Assembly: GCA_019009955.1 (NCBI GenBank)
Contig: CM032228.1
Coordinates: forward strand, 97,608,001-97,672,000
Direction: 5' to 3'
DNA: 64,000 bases
DNA from: Riptortus pedestris
Taxonomy: Eukaryota; Arthropoda; Insecta; Hemiptera; Alydidae
The stretch's first letter is position 1. Every line of letters begins with the position of its first letter. Under the pieces are notes generated by a model. It was not told where the DNA came from, searched no databases, and saw only the letters and a list, made by a program, of their open reading frames with translations. The translations under genes and the position numbers were made by a program. Below, in pieces: positions 36,421 through 49,181 of this stretch.

Positions 36421-38009
36421 TATTCTGGACCGAAATAAAAATAAAACATTAATTAAAGAAAATGCTTGGTTAATAATTAAAGATGTTTAAATGTGCGAAA
36501 AACTACTTACAGTTTAGAATAGATCAACTTCACGACAAATAAACCTAATCTGAGTTTTATCTAATTGTTTACTAATCTTGAAGGGATTAGTTCAATGGAC
36601 TTAGACTCTAAATTCTCTGTAATAACTAGAATACCCACATAAAGAAAATTGCTGAAAATACGACAAAAATGAAGTGTCCGGTTTTTTTTTTTTGCGGTTG
36701 AGTGTATCAAATTTTGAACCGACCTCTTTTTCGCCATCGACTAGGTAGGATCGATGGGCATTTGAGGACATTTTTCGAAAATCGAGTCATGAGCTTGATC
36801 TAAATAGCTGATTTCCCCTAAGAAAAGTCTGCTAAGAAAATTTATCCCTGCCGATTTTAAATAGAATATCAGACAAACCGCTGAGTTTTATTTATATAGA
36901 TATAATTTCGTATAACTGTCTATGCATTTGTTCTGGTTCTGAAACATTAACCTATGTAGGTATTTTTGTTTTTTAGTAATCAGTCTCAGTAACCCCCCTC
37001 CCGCCCCTACTGAAGTGATTTTCACTTTGAGGAACTTAGATGAATATCTCATATCCAGCTGGAATTTCAATTCCTGTTAACATAGGCTTTTTATTACAGA
37101 GAAATACAGAGTAGATGGTTAGTTGTGATCATCAGTCATAAACCAGCTCGTGGGAAATTTCTTAGATTAGGCAAACTTTCTATTTATCATTAATTGCATT
37201 GCTAATGATCTCATGTTCAGAAATTTAAAGTTGCGGTTACATATGGTTCTTATTAGTAGAGGAATAGAAAAATTTGCTAAAATAGAATTTGATATGACAT
37301 GGGTGTACCATTTCACCATGTGGGAAATCTATTTAGTCTATTATGCATCTGCGTGATAAACATTTAAAACCCCCCGTTATGAGGACTACCTAAATAGCTG
37401 AATTCACTTAAGGGAAGTTTGTTAAAAATGAAATATGTACTACAAGCCCTACTTTCCCCAACCCTTCCAATTTGAAAACTCAACTGAAAAATGTTGGCCT
37501 CCGTGTCAGAATTAATGACAATAGTCAAAAGAATAAACGAGGCCAATTTGTTCTACTTTTTTTTTGAGAAGCCCCTATAATACTGCTCTTTAGAATAGCT
37601 GTTTCGTATCTATGGCAATAGGCATTTTTAGAAAATTAAAGTATCTCAGTAACTTTAATTATTGTATCCCCCCACCCTCTCTCCCCCCGCCTCAACTCTC
37701 CATAGGGAAATTCATTTTCTATGAATATGGATGGTGGTTTTACAATATTTGCTTGGATTTATTCTATTTTGGAACTAAATTTTAAATATTTTAATCACTG
37801 TTTTAACGTATACATTTAGTGACTTACTCATATGAAAGTATATCATATAAATTTGCCTTACAACACTGTTTCTATGCCGCCAAGTTTACAGAGTTTGGAC
37901 GTTTGTTATGATTACATGTTGTCATATTTGTTCTTTTAAAAGTTTTATTCAGTGGTTTTCATCTGCGAATTGACTTTAATTTTATTTCGTGAACTTCAAT
38001 GTAGTCGGT
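36421..38009. other. region between the Crypton-like remnant and the sororin gene
   Basis: Contains a family-B end fragment at about 36735-36840 (TCGACTAGGTAGGATCGATG, TCGAAAATCGAGTCATGAG, GCTGATTTCCCC), another at about 37370-37420, and poly-T and poly-C tracts. The last few hundred bases are the likely promoter and 5' UTR of the sororin gene, but no TATA box or other promoter element can be singled out. Confidence 0.45.
37999..38004 (+). promoter_or_regulatory. minimal start-stop upstream ORF (ATG TAG)
   Basis: An ATG directly followed by TAG lies 5 nt before the chosen sororin ATG (38010). If the transcript starts upstream of it, scanning ribosomes would meet a one-codon uORF. The 5' UTR is not experimentally placed, so this is conditional. 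Confidence 0.4.
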
Positions 38010-41000
38010 ATGGGCCGAGTGCTGAGAAGTAGAGGTGGATCTGAGAACGGGAATTGTGAGAATTTGGCTCCTAAAACTTCAGTTCAAAAACCGAAAGTAA
38101 AAACCACAGGATGTTCAAACAAATCTAATAAATCAGCTCTCAGTGACCGAACTAATATAAATCTTAGCAATAATATCAATGTGAAGTGTGATACTAAGGA
38201 AATCCATAGAGTTACACGTCAAAGGAGAAATCTTAATGTCCCGATCCCAATAGAAGTTTCGCATTCTCCGGTATCTTCTAGGAACAAAAGGAATAATCGT
38301 ATTGCAGATACTTGTGATACATCAAAAAATAGAGAGTCTACCAAGAAAGGTATGGTTGAGTCAAAAAATGTGAAATCCAAGTCTAATTCACAATGCCACA
38401 GTGTCTCTAGAAAAAAAGATAAATCACTTTTAGGATTTGAGGCAGAAGAGGATAGCACAACTGATAAATTCAGTGTTGATGAACCTTTTTTAGGTTTTAA
38501 AAAGACAAATAAATCTCCATTGCTAGATCTACTGAAGAAACGTGTCAATAATTTCAATACAAAAGATTCCTCCAAAAAAAATCACTTGCCAGTTTATAGA
38601 CTGAACAAACCATCTCCTCCTAAAATGGATACTGAAGATCGTTTACATTTATATGACTTTGAAGTAGATGAAAATGAACCTGTAGTTAAGAAGGGCAAAA
38701 GGAAGCCTATTTTAAAGATTAAGAAACATAGGACATACAATAGAAAAAAGAAAGATTTTTTTCCTACTCTTACTTGCAATAAGACGCCTACTTCTGTCAA
38801 CAGTAGTAATAATGAGAATATGTGTCCGAGGAGGCAATTAAGAAACAAACCACAGAATGGATATACTCCTATGTCACCCATTCCAGAGACTCATCATGGT
38901 GAAGACATTCTAGATAAATCTATTGCTGCTGATATGGATACTTCAATTGAATCTCATTCATCAAATAGACTTCAAGTGTATTCACCTCCACCTTATCAGT
39001 CACCAAAACGGGATTCTCTCAATGTTCCTATTTTAAGGACTTCAACTTCGATGAATGACAATACAACCCTGAATAAAAGTGTAAATAGTAGTAAACATGA
39101 CATATCAATGAATTCAGCTTTCAGTGCTAATTTTAACAGTCCTATGTATATTGGATCATCTACGCCTATTCATCGACATTGGTCTGAGCAGACAAATTAC
39201 ATTTGCTCTAATGCGACTCCTCGTGCATATGAAACTTTTGATGAATCTAATTATTTTGGGTTTGATGTTGATAGTGTTGAAGAACCAATTGTGTCTCCAA
39301 TTAAGAGACATGAAACTCCACTTAAACCAAACACCCCCAAGAAGCCTTCGCCTGTGAAAATACCGCATAGACAAGTTATTCGAATGCTTATATTTGGGCC
39401 AGATGCACCAGAAAATGTTCCTGATGATTCACTACCTATTGCAGAACTCCCACCAAATTTTTTTCATGAAGGTGTTAGCCCTACTTTTTCTCCTCCATCT
39501 TCTCCTGTAACACCCGTACTTCTAAAAAAGGTGATGTCTCAAATTATATTTGATTATTAAATTTATATTTTTAAGTTGGCAAATATTGAGGCTATGACAT
39601 TATTAGCTCCCATATTATGATTTATATGAATAAGGAAGTTTTTTTATTTTTAATAGACTATAATAACTTGGATATTGGAAGGCATTGAAACTTAACTATA
39701 GCCCATTATTAATCTATTTGATGAGTGATTTAATTTATTATTTCTAAATTATTTTATGGTATAATTTTATAGTTTAATCTATACCAATAATAGTTCTTAC
39801 ATTAGAAACATGCCATTACTTGTAGTTCTACTGTAAATACCCAACATTTTGTTTTCTCATCTCATTTGTTTTTGATAAATGAACATTTAAAAAGAGGCTT
39901 TGAATAACACATCAAGATATATTTCTGAAGCTGTTGTGTAAACAATTAAATGGTAATTTCTGTTAAGTGAACTTTTAGCAGATTTGACTTATGAGAAATT
40001 CTGAATTAATGTTTAATGTTGGACTCACGTGATGTGGTTTTATAAAACTGTCTTCAAATGCACACTGGTGAAGATGGAAGTTTATCTATATAAATAAAAT
40101 TCTCAAGATTTGTTTAATATTATATTTAAATTATGTGGGATCAATTAGTATTACATTTCAAGTTATTATAAAAACTAATATAAAAATTGAAACTCTTGTA
40201 GGATTGCAATGAGTTGTTATATTTGAGTTATCTGACCCAAAATACAACATTGGCTATATGAAAATTTGATTTTCCAACTAGGAGTTGAGGCACTCAATAC
40301 TTCAAAGTTAATATACGTAAAATGTGTTTCCTGCAGTTGCAATTTTCATTTAATTGTTACCCAAAACTTGTAAAGAAACAATCATATTGCAAATGTCACA
40401 ATCATATTGCAAATTCTCTCTCTCAAATATTTACAAATATATGCATTTTTTTTTTTTTTCATTTTCAACGTTCAGTAAACACTACTTTTAGTCATTGCAT
40501 GTTAACAGTTAGCCTATATATCATGAAACGTCTTATCACAAGCCGAAATATCAAATATTGTTTTCAACGGGCCTGTACTATAAGAAATGCATGCAAACAC
40601 ATAGTGTGTTGACGCCATTGATTAATATTTTGTGGTATTGACTAAAAAATGTTTATTTGGTCTATATCATACTCAGTATTTAACTGTTTCATGCAACACT
40701 AAAGATCATATTAGTTTATGGCTGAAATTGGACAAGGAGTATAGGAGGGGAATTTGGAAATTCAAAATATTGACAATTGACTGCTCTACAATTACTGTTC
40801 CATAAATTTTTTTGTAATACAAATATTAACGGAGTTACTTGGACTTTGCAATTATTTTTAATCTTCAGTAAAAACCCATTTCTATTTATTGGATTTTATC
40901 CTAGAAATAGAAGATATATAGTGAAAAGAGACATATAGTGTGTAATGCCAGCAAGTGGGAAATCTGCTTAGTTTATGCAGCCCCTGCGTGACAGACTTTT

Positions 41001-41666
41001 TTTAGTTTTGAGCTTCCAGTTTACCCCCATTTTTAGTCATCGCACTTTAACAATAAACCAATATGTCATGAAACATCTTACTCCTAGTTTAAATATAAAA
41101 TATTCTTTATTGTTCTGTTAAACTCAAACAGACCAGTCTAAAAGAGCACATATATTATAGATAGTTCATCCTTATTTATTTAAAAATAAATGAAACAAAT
41201 ATAGTGAAGTAAATTATTGAATTGACCTAATCCATTAAAAGCTTTGTAATATTAAAAGGAAATGAAGGTTTCGACTGGTGGTAATAGAGGAAATGAAAGC
41301 TTGGAAATATGATTATAATCTAATAAGGCTGTGGTACCTGTGTATTTTCCAGTAGTAGAAAAATATAATATGAAATTCTTGTAAAGCACTCAATCTCCTA
41401 AAATTGTTGTAACATTTCTTTTTAATACTTGAAAACATTGTCAACTTGTATGAATTAATTATCTTAAGAACTTTTGATCTTAAATATATAAACTGTATAA
41501 ATATTTTCCTTTGTTTAGAACCGAAAAATTAATCGAGCACAGCCTGCTAAGAAAAAACAAGTTGCGTTTGTGGAGGAAGACTTTGAGGACAGTGATTTTG
41601 CTACGCAATCTTCAGAAGATAAAACAAGTCAAGAAGTATGTTTCATAATTTATTGGATTATTTTAT

Positions 41667-41734
<68 letters not shown>

Positions 41735-43159
41735 CATCCCAGTAAATTATTTGTTCTCATTTTTTAAATATTTACATAAGTGGACAGTACTGCCTGTTTA
41801 ATGGATAAGACTACTTTTGTAGGATTCAGTTTATCCATGTGTTTTGAAAGCATTGAATAACATATATTAAATTTTGGATGAGGCTGTTGCTGTGTACTCC
41901 TTGATTCAAAACTCATTACATGATCATTTGTTCCTTCACTTATAATTCATTTGAGTTAACTTTCTATCTGGTTCCTTTTCTATACAGACCATTGATTAAA
42001 TAAGAATAGTCAAAATTAAAGCCATATTTGATTAATCTATTCCTTTTATCACTGTATTCTTTAAAATTAGATGTCTTAAATATTTAGTCATTGGACCAAA
42101 GGAGACCTGCAAGCAGTTTTAAAGTTTTCTTTACTATAATATTCTCCATTCCATTTAGTGGATGTTTATTGGTTCTTGAATTATGTTATAGAAGAGAGAC
42201 AAAAGATAAATATTTTTCTCTGAGGAGTAAAACTGATGTTTCACTGGACCATTCTATTACAAATTCAACCAACCTGTGCCCAGCATCTTTTAATTTTGAG
42301 AATACTATACAATAAATAGATTTTTACACTTTCTGAATTTACTTCGTCTTCTTGGGATCGGAAGCTAGACATTTCGTAAGGGATGTACTTTGTCTGCCTT
42401 CTACATCATATGATTGCCCATATTAATATAAATTATTTAAAATGAAAAAAAAAGTTTTGTTGTTATATATTCAAAGTAAATTCTTTAAGTTTTAAAGTAA
42501 TAAATATCGCATCTTTACTCAGCATTCATTTCGTGATCATCTCGTCACATGGAGGATAATACTAAATGATTTCATGGTGATTGTAATCATTTTGATTCCA
42601 ATCAATAGGATATGAACTATTTGTTGACAGTTTTGACTCAAAATAATAGCATTAGTCCTAAAGTGGCAGGAAAAGTGTGATAACCTTTAAATCCCATCAA
42701 AATTATGTGTTGCTTACATGATGTAAAAGTTGATAATGATGTAATTAATTTACAAGTAAAAGTTTAAATAATTAATCTCATTGGTTGTTATTATTGTTGT
42801 CATTTTTGATATTTGTTATTCTTGTTCTAGGTATTATAAGTTTGCCACTCTCCTTAAATTTAAATCTATTAAGTTGAAATTAAGTCTTCGTGGATGTTAG
42901 GAGATTCAACTGGTTTACCTGCTTTTACAATTTTTAAAATAATTTTTTAACTTTCTCTACTCTCAGATACACTCTTATTAAATACAGTTGAACTTTTCAT
43001 GAAGTTTAGAATTCTTAAAGAACCTAATTTTGTTATCTATTTTCTTAAATCTGATTTTATATTTCTCTTCAGTGAGTGATTGTTCACTATTGTTCCTTGC
43101 ATAAAGTTTAAAAAGGAAATTAAAATAATATTTTTGGCTAAATCTTTTAATTTGGCCTT

Positions 43160-43220
<61 letters not shown>

Positions 43221-43819
43221 AAGTTTATTACAAAATCAATAATAAACATTGTTTATTAGAATTCTTTTGGATTGCAAAATTAAATTCACAAGCTTTCGAG
43301 TTTTTATCATGGCACAATTTATTTAACAACACACTACACACTTGATTCATTATTCTAAATTACTAATCTCAGTATGCACTGACAGATAGCTTCGCTGACC
43401 TTCATATTACACAGACCAATAACTTACTCACGATCACTGAAGTTCACAAAGCACGGTACTGCAGTGATCTTTGCAAAGATAGCAGCACTGCACTAACCTT
43501 TACTTAAACATGGCACAACACAGTTCTTCTCATAAACACTTTACCACACTGCAACTTAAGTGTACTGTTCACTAAAGCTGCACTGAACGCACTGTTGATC
43601 ACTTGAAGATAGCTGAGAACAAACTAACTTGGGACGGGGTGGGTCCATTTTATAGCTTGGCTGCAAACATCAAAGAGTTATTGTCTAGACACATCTAGAT
43701 CCCAGATGGGTATTGCTGAGAATGAGGTAGACCATCGGTTGACTCCTTTCATCAATTTTGCACTTCTTAAAATATGTGATTAACTCTGTTTGATTTTATA
43801 TGTACATAGTATTTACAGC

Positions 43820-43879
<60 letters not shown>

Positions 43880-46800
43880 CCCAAGAGGTGTTTTTCTTCT
43901 AGCATTTTTCACAGTGCAAAAGAAATAATTTTTTTAATTTATTAAATTATTTATAAACATCATCATAAATTTGAAATTAATTTTTCTCTGTAGGATGAAA
44001 GTATTAGGAGCAATGACCAGACATGCCGAAGAATAACTAGAAGTAAACAACAGCCGTTATCCAAAATATTAACTGGCCATCAGGCTTCCAGAAAACATGG
44101 TAATAAAGATGATAGTGACATTGAGATCGACAATGGATATGAAACAGAAATATCACCAAACAAGCAAAATACTTCTACTAATTCTACTAAACAGGTATAC
44201 TTGTTTTTTTTGTATTAACTTATATTTTACATATTATATACAGATACTTATATTTTTTTATCAGTTTAAAATATTTGTTATGATATAATCTGTGCAACTA
44301 AATCTCAGGTTTGTAGGTATTTTAATTCAGTGAGCAGGAATTTTGTTTATGGTCACATCAGGTCTTACGTTATGATAAAATTGCAATCTTGTCTTTCTGT
44401 CTGCATACCCATTTATTTAGAAATTAATCTAGCATTTGATATTCAATATGTTGCCTTTAAAATCTTAAAAGAAGCTCAGAATAGATAAACTATTCTTTGC
44501 AAAATTTTAGAAAAATGGTGTTTTTAGCAGATTTTTCTTAAGGGAAATCGGCTATTGAGGTCTTACTCATGATGCATTTTTCAGAAAATTTCTTCAAATA
44601 TCTATGACAAAATGTTATATGTAGATGACAAAAATGAGGTCCTCTCAAAACTGTGTGGTGTGTGTGTGTGTATATATTTATTTATTTGTCTGATAACACT
44701 CTAGCAGTCACAATTTTTGTTTGATCGTTACCAAAATCGATATTTAATCGTTTTATGTAAAATGAAAGATCAAGTTCTTTAATGGCTGAAATCATGCCAG
44801 TGGAGGGGGGAGTTTCGAAAATTCAAAATATCTCAGTTACTATATGTCAAATTGAAAAATTCTAAAGAACCAATCATATTGCAAGTTAAAAGTACTATAA
44901 ATATTGTTATATACATTTATTCTCTATCTTTAATATTAATGGAGATATTTGGATGTTTTAGTTTTCTGCCTTCAGTAAACCTCACTCCTACTCATGGCAT
45001 ATTAATAATAAGCTGTTATATCATGAACTACTTCATTCAAAGGTTAAATACCAAATATTTTTTTCATTGAACTTCTACTTTGTGAGATATATGCAAATAC
45101 GTGTTGGTCCCCCCTTCTTTTGTTCTTGGACTGCTAAAATTTGAGTGATTGAGATAAAAATTATTCTGATTCATTATAAATTATTGTAATAGATATAGTA
45201 AATAGTTTTCAATAAAAGTAATATGTTATAATCTGATATTGTATTTCAGTAATTTTTTTTTCTTTTCGCTGAAGTATTTCTATCTATCTGTTCAGCTCTT
45301 GAGCGGTTGGCAGACCTTTTTGTTTACAATTCAGATGCTTTCCGTTGGTAGGTTATTAAAAATGAATGAAAGATTTCTCATAACCGAATGTATTTATTCA
45401 CTTAATATTCACGGTGGTGTTGTATTACCAGTATGTGAATTTATCTATTGTAAAACTTCATGTGGAAAATCTGCTTAGTTTACGCAGCCCCTGATCGACA
45501 AACTTTTTTTTTGCATTGGTGTTGTAATACAAGACCAAAAATAGCCTGTCCACAAATTGATGTTACTTACTCAGTTAAAGGAAATAATTTATTGATCTTC
45601 AAAGAATATTTGTCCTGTCAGGTCAGCCAGGAATTCAAATAACTACTAAATGCAGCAATTTAGTGATACAGACATGTTTTGTGAAGCTTCATTCTTTTGA
45701 AATAAACAGTTGTGGTAGAAGTGATAGAAAGTTGTGTTAAGGTTGCTCTCGTTTACATGGCTATCCAGAAAATGTTTAATACTTACTGTATTATTTCTTT
45801 GCAGTGGCTATAGGAATGACACCTTCACTCATAACGCTTAATGATGTAATTGATTATTTACTAAAAAGTATATAACAAATAAATCAAATCTAATCCAAAA
45901 GATGGTCTAATCAACTATATTCACACACAAATCTATCATAATTTAAAGAATATTGCAGAAATGCGCTTTCTCTTGGTGCCAAAAGCCCTCAAGTTTTTTT
46001 GAGTAGTTGACAAGACAAAATATACCCTTTTGGACTTGAAAGTTATACTAAAGTTCACCTTTTTGTATACATTTTGGACCCTAAGACAAAACTTTTGTTT
46101 TGCTTCTGTTCTTTGGAAGCTGCTCAATTTGTCTTTGCGTGCAAGTGTACACTCGCTAACTCACACCCTAAGATATAGAGAAAAACCTTGACATGGTGGA
46201 AGAAAGCGAACTAGAGTTTTGAAATTGACTTGTCTATTGACTTGGCTCAAAAATTAAACTCAACAGAAATTTTGTTAAAAACTGTTCCGTATAATTTTTA
46301 AGTAACGCATGTGTTTATCAGATGATGATTATTTTGAAAATCAGATTAAGTAAATTAAAAATTGTAATACTTTTAAGTGTCATTTTCTAATTATTATGGG
46401 TGATATTTTTAAAAGATAATAGTGGTTGAAAATGGAAAATTCCCTTTTTGATGTCTCGAGGATTATTGTTTGCCTATTAAAATGCTTCTGTTCTTATCAG
46501 AGATGCCCCAAGTATTACGTGCTATTGTCCTTAGGTGGTGAAATCGTCTGCTGACCGAATCTCAGAGATGAGAACCATGAGGGTTGAGATTTAACCTCTC
46601 CCCGACGTGGTATATCACTTTGGGCTGCAGTTGAAGCCTGGTCTGACCTATTACCAACCTGGGGGGCCACCTATGACAAAGCTTTCCTTTTAACAAGATG
46701 CTCTGTGTTTTCTGGTCATTGAGCTGAAGTTTATTTTGAAAACACCAATCCTGTATAGTGTTAATGATCCGCTGACCCTCCATTTCCAGCTCCTGCCTAC

Positions 46801-48398
46801 TATTTCCCTTAACTAAGCAGCACAGATCGTCTACATAAGCCGTAACCGCAATGCCAAGAGACCGCAACTTGAGGAGTAGCTCGTCAAACACCAGTGCCCA
46901 GATGTAAGGCCCCAGCACAGAGCCTTGTGCACAGCCCCGAGCTACTTCCCTCCTGATCATCGTCTTCCCGCATGGGATCTTAGCTACTCTATTGCTTAAA
47001 TAGCTCTTTAGTAATTGGTATCGATTTTCTGGGCTCTGCCTTCCCCTGAGTGCTCTCAGGATGGATGGCCACCATAGGTTATCAAAGGCCCCTGCGATAT
47101 CAAATAGTATCCCCAAAACGTACTTTGTGTCGGAAATTTGCACTTTTTGGATCATTTCTCGAATTGCTTCAGTGGTAGACCCCCCCTTTTTTGCACCCCT
47201 ATTAATATAACAGCAACACACGCATGAGATCACACTTTGAAAAATATAAAACCAGGTGCATTGATTTAAAATAAAAAGTACAATTCATAAACTGGCTCTG
47301 AAGACAATCTTTGTTGGAACAAGCAATTGCAGCCATGTATGAAATGAATGAATGGTAGCTGAAAGCAAGAAATAATTTTATTTATTGAAGGTACTTACAG
47401 GATAAGAAATTGAGGCCAAAACATAGGTCTAGGGATATAATTTTTTGCCCCCGTCCTATCCTTAGGTGTTTAACATCCAAGGACAGAAGATCCTATGAGA
47501 AGTTCTCTTGCTATCATGGTTCTTTTATAACAACTTTGAATATCTCCTACTCATTGGGACAAGTCTTCCAGTATATTACCAGAAATTCCTTCTCTCAATA
47601 GTTTGCTCCAGTTGTCTCTGATACATATTTTGTTTAATATATTTTACAACAGCTCAAGCATTGTTGAAACAAATATTTTTCTCTGAACAGAAAGTATTCC
47701 ATATAAATGTGTTTCTATGTATAGAATTTTATTATCCTCATGAAAATTTGAGTGGTTAATAGAAGAGGCTGACTGATTGCTTGTGGCTTTGTTACTCAAT
47801 ATTGTGGAAAAGGAGTGAAGAAACTATACCAAAAATTATGTTCATAGTTCTGAAGTAAATCAATTGCTTCCACATTTTTTTAGGGACGCAGATCTTATGA
47901 AAGACCTGTTTACCTTAGGCAAAAAAAATATGGACACTTTGAAGTAGTTGAGCCTGATGAAGAAGAAGTAGAGGAAGTTGTTAAGGAAAAACCTCCACCT
48001 AAAAAGAAGAATGCATTGTCTAAGAAAGAGGTATACTAACTTTTAGTACTACATAATTTAATGCTGTGTACATGTAGTTATTTTAGTATTTTTGAGAAGA
48101 CATTATGTTTTTCTGGAATAGATATGTTCAAGGCAAAACAAAAAAATCAAGTAGATATCCCATGCACCTAATTAATATGTACTAAACTGTTCATATAGTT
48201 AATAAAATTAAAATTATTTTCATGAATAGCACTTCATTAAGAACGTTGATTTCTGCCCAGGACAACCATATTTATGGTTATTTTATTTCGATAATGAAAC
48301 AATTTACTTATTTTCAGGAAATGGAGCTTGAAAAATGGGCTAAAGCATTCAATGAGCAATGTATGCAGGTTGACAATTTTAATTTAGTCGTGGAATGA
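38010..48398 (+). CDS. CDCA5: sororin (CDCA5 / Dalmatian-like) cohesin-protection protein
   Basis: Five phase-0 exons: 38010-39530, 41519-41635, 43994-44194, 47884-48030, 48318-48398 (TGA), giving 688 residues. The first in-frame ATG (38010) is used; the open frame continues upstream to 37989 without another ATG. The protein is basic, low-complexity and rich in Ser/Thr-Pro sites. The C-terminus (KKEEMELEKWAKAFNEQC, then VDNFNLVVE at the end) aligns with the sororin box of vertebrates, which ends in ..EWAAAMN..EQFDLLVE. An FGF motif (416-418, NYFGFDVDS) matches the Pds5-binding motif by which sororin displaces Wapl. Two related LGF motifs lie at 141-143 and 161-163. RRSYER (615-620) resembles the YSR motif. 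The family protects sister-chromatid cohesion from S phase to mitosis and is controlled by CDK and Aurora phosphorylation. It is much longer than the mammalian protein (about 250 residues). Confidence 0.92.
40430..41110 (-). repeat. reversed family-B copy in sororin intron 1
   Basis: Contains TATATCATGAAACGTCTTAT, GGCTGAAATTGGAC, AAATTCAAAATATTGAC and AGTGGGAAATCTGCTTAGTT followed by TATGCAGCCCCTGCGTGACA, i.e. the family's conserved end reversed. A second diverged segment (GTCATGAAACATCTTACTCC) follows, so copies may be nested. Confidence 0.6.
41666..41733. repeat. (CA)n(TA)n microsatellite
   Basis: A (CA)n run to about 41691 followed by a (TA)n run to about 41733, shortly after the donor of sororin exon 2. 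Confidence 0.95.
43160..43216. repeat. (TA)n microsatellite, left half
   Basis: A TA run ending exactly where the TGTTAAG end of the solo LTR begins. A matching run starts at the LTR's other end (43823). Confidence 0.9.
43217..43822 (-). mobile_element. solo LTR (606 bp) of an LTR retrotransposon
   Basis: In plus-strand orientation the unit starts TGTTAAGTTTATTAC and ends ATTTACAGCCCA, so it has TG...CA termini. Transcription would run on the minus strand: a TATA box (CTATAAAA, complement of 43648-43655) sits near the 5' part, and AATAAA signals lie close to the 3' end (complement of 43224-43229 and neighbours). Both flanks are (TA)n, so any 4-6 bp target duplication would be TATA-type and cannot be distinguished from the array. 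No internal coding region is present. It lies in sororin intron 2. Confidence 0.75.
43823..43875. repeat. (TA)n microsatellite, right half
   Basis: A TA run beginning exactly after the CA end of the solo LTR; most simply the continuation of the array at 43160-43216. Confidence 0.9.
44526..45505 (-). repeat. reversed family-B element with both ends
   Basis: The left edge reads AGCAGATTTTTCTTAAGGG (44526 on) and the right edge GTGGAAAATCTGCT (45462-45475) followed by TAGTTTACGCAGCCCCTG. The termini are inverted relative to each other and about 950 bp apart. The interior has the family's (GT)n/(TA)n tract, GGCTGAAATCATGCC and TTCAAAATATCTCAGTTACT. Located in sororin intron 3. Confidence 0.65.
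45506..46560. other. sororin intron 3 sequence without recognised features
   Basis: AT-rich, with only short open frames lacking splice sites or recognisable similarity. Confidence 0.45.
46562..47233 (-). pseudogene. R1-clade reverse transcriptase fragment
   Basis: An uninterrupted minus-strand frame of about 220 codons covers the central RT domain: KKGGSTTEAIREMI, then GILFDIAGAFDNLWWPSIL (first catalytic Asp), REVARGCAQGSVLGPYIW (the QGSVLGP block of R1/jockey elements) and TAYVDDLCCLVKG (YVDD catalytic box), ending with WCFQNKLQLNDQKTQSIL. Endonuclease, N-terminal RT and RNase H parts are absent, so it is truncated at both ends. Lack of stops suggests relatively recent insertion. It sits antisense in sororin intron 3. 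It cannot be a functional element on its own. Confidence 0.85.
47234..47883. other. rest of sororin intron 3
   Basis: No supported gene or repeat. It ends with a T-rich tract and acceptor AG at 47882-47883. Confidence 0.5.
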
Positions 48399-49181
48399 AT
48401 CTATTCAAGACTGGTCTTCTTTTTCTTCTTTTAATCTGAAGGAGTTTTAATCGTTTAATACCTGATATGTGTTATTTTATGTATTGCGAATTGTTAGACT
48501 GGTTTTAGAAATATTGTACTTTCTTTTTTTAATGAAAATACTTTAATTTTATTACTTTATAGCTCAAGACAATTAACTTTTTGTTATAATACTTACCATG
48601 TCTAAGGAACATTTATACGTGTGATAGGGAATTCTCCATTAAAAGAAGAAGAAAGATGGCAATATTTAGTTTCTTCTAATGTAAATTTCTATAATCTTAT
48701 GGATCCTACATAAAAATGTTCATTGTATACATCACAACAAGTGTGTGGTTGTGGTTCCTCTATAAGTATTTTATTAACTTAATTTGATTGTATATAAATT
48801 TTAATTTAATTTAATTTAATTGCTTTAGAATGTTAATTCCCACTGAATACATTTTTATTGTTTTATCATATTTTAAATAACTTATGCAGTGATTTGTTCT
48901 CATCTGTAAATTTTGTATGAATCACTCATGTGTAAAGTTTTAAAGGAAGTTAGTGAACAAATATTTATAAATAATAGAATTATTTTCACTATTGCCTATG
49001 TAAAGAATTAGAAGGAATAATTTTAACATATTGAATGATTTCTTGAGCTCCTTGTCACTGAATTCGCAAGTACAATGAAGTTACTTTGTATTAATTAATG
49101 TTATTTGTTTTTAATGTGAAAGAAATTTTTAGCTGTTGTGTCTGAATTGGTGTATGCTCTATGTAATTAAGGATCAATAAA
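48399..49181 (+). promoter_or_regulatory. sororin 3' UTR with polyadenylation signal
   Basis: A long AT-rich non-coding stretch follows the TGA. AATAAA at 49176-49181 is a plausible polyadenylation signal, with T-rich sequence shortly after it (TTTTTTTTAATATTACG near 49210). Confidence 0.5.

Noticed and set aside
37989..38009. Upstream extension of the sororin ORF to 37989
   Set aside because: The extra seven codons begin with GTG, not ATG. The first in-frame ATG is at 38010.
38219..38881. Minus-strand ORFs antisense to sororin exon 1
   Set aside because: They are frame shadows of a long Ser/Lys-rich coding exon.
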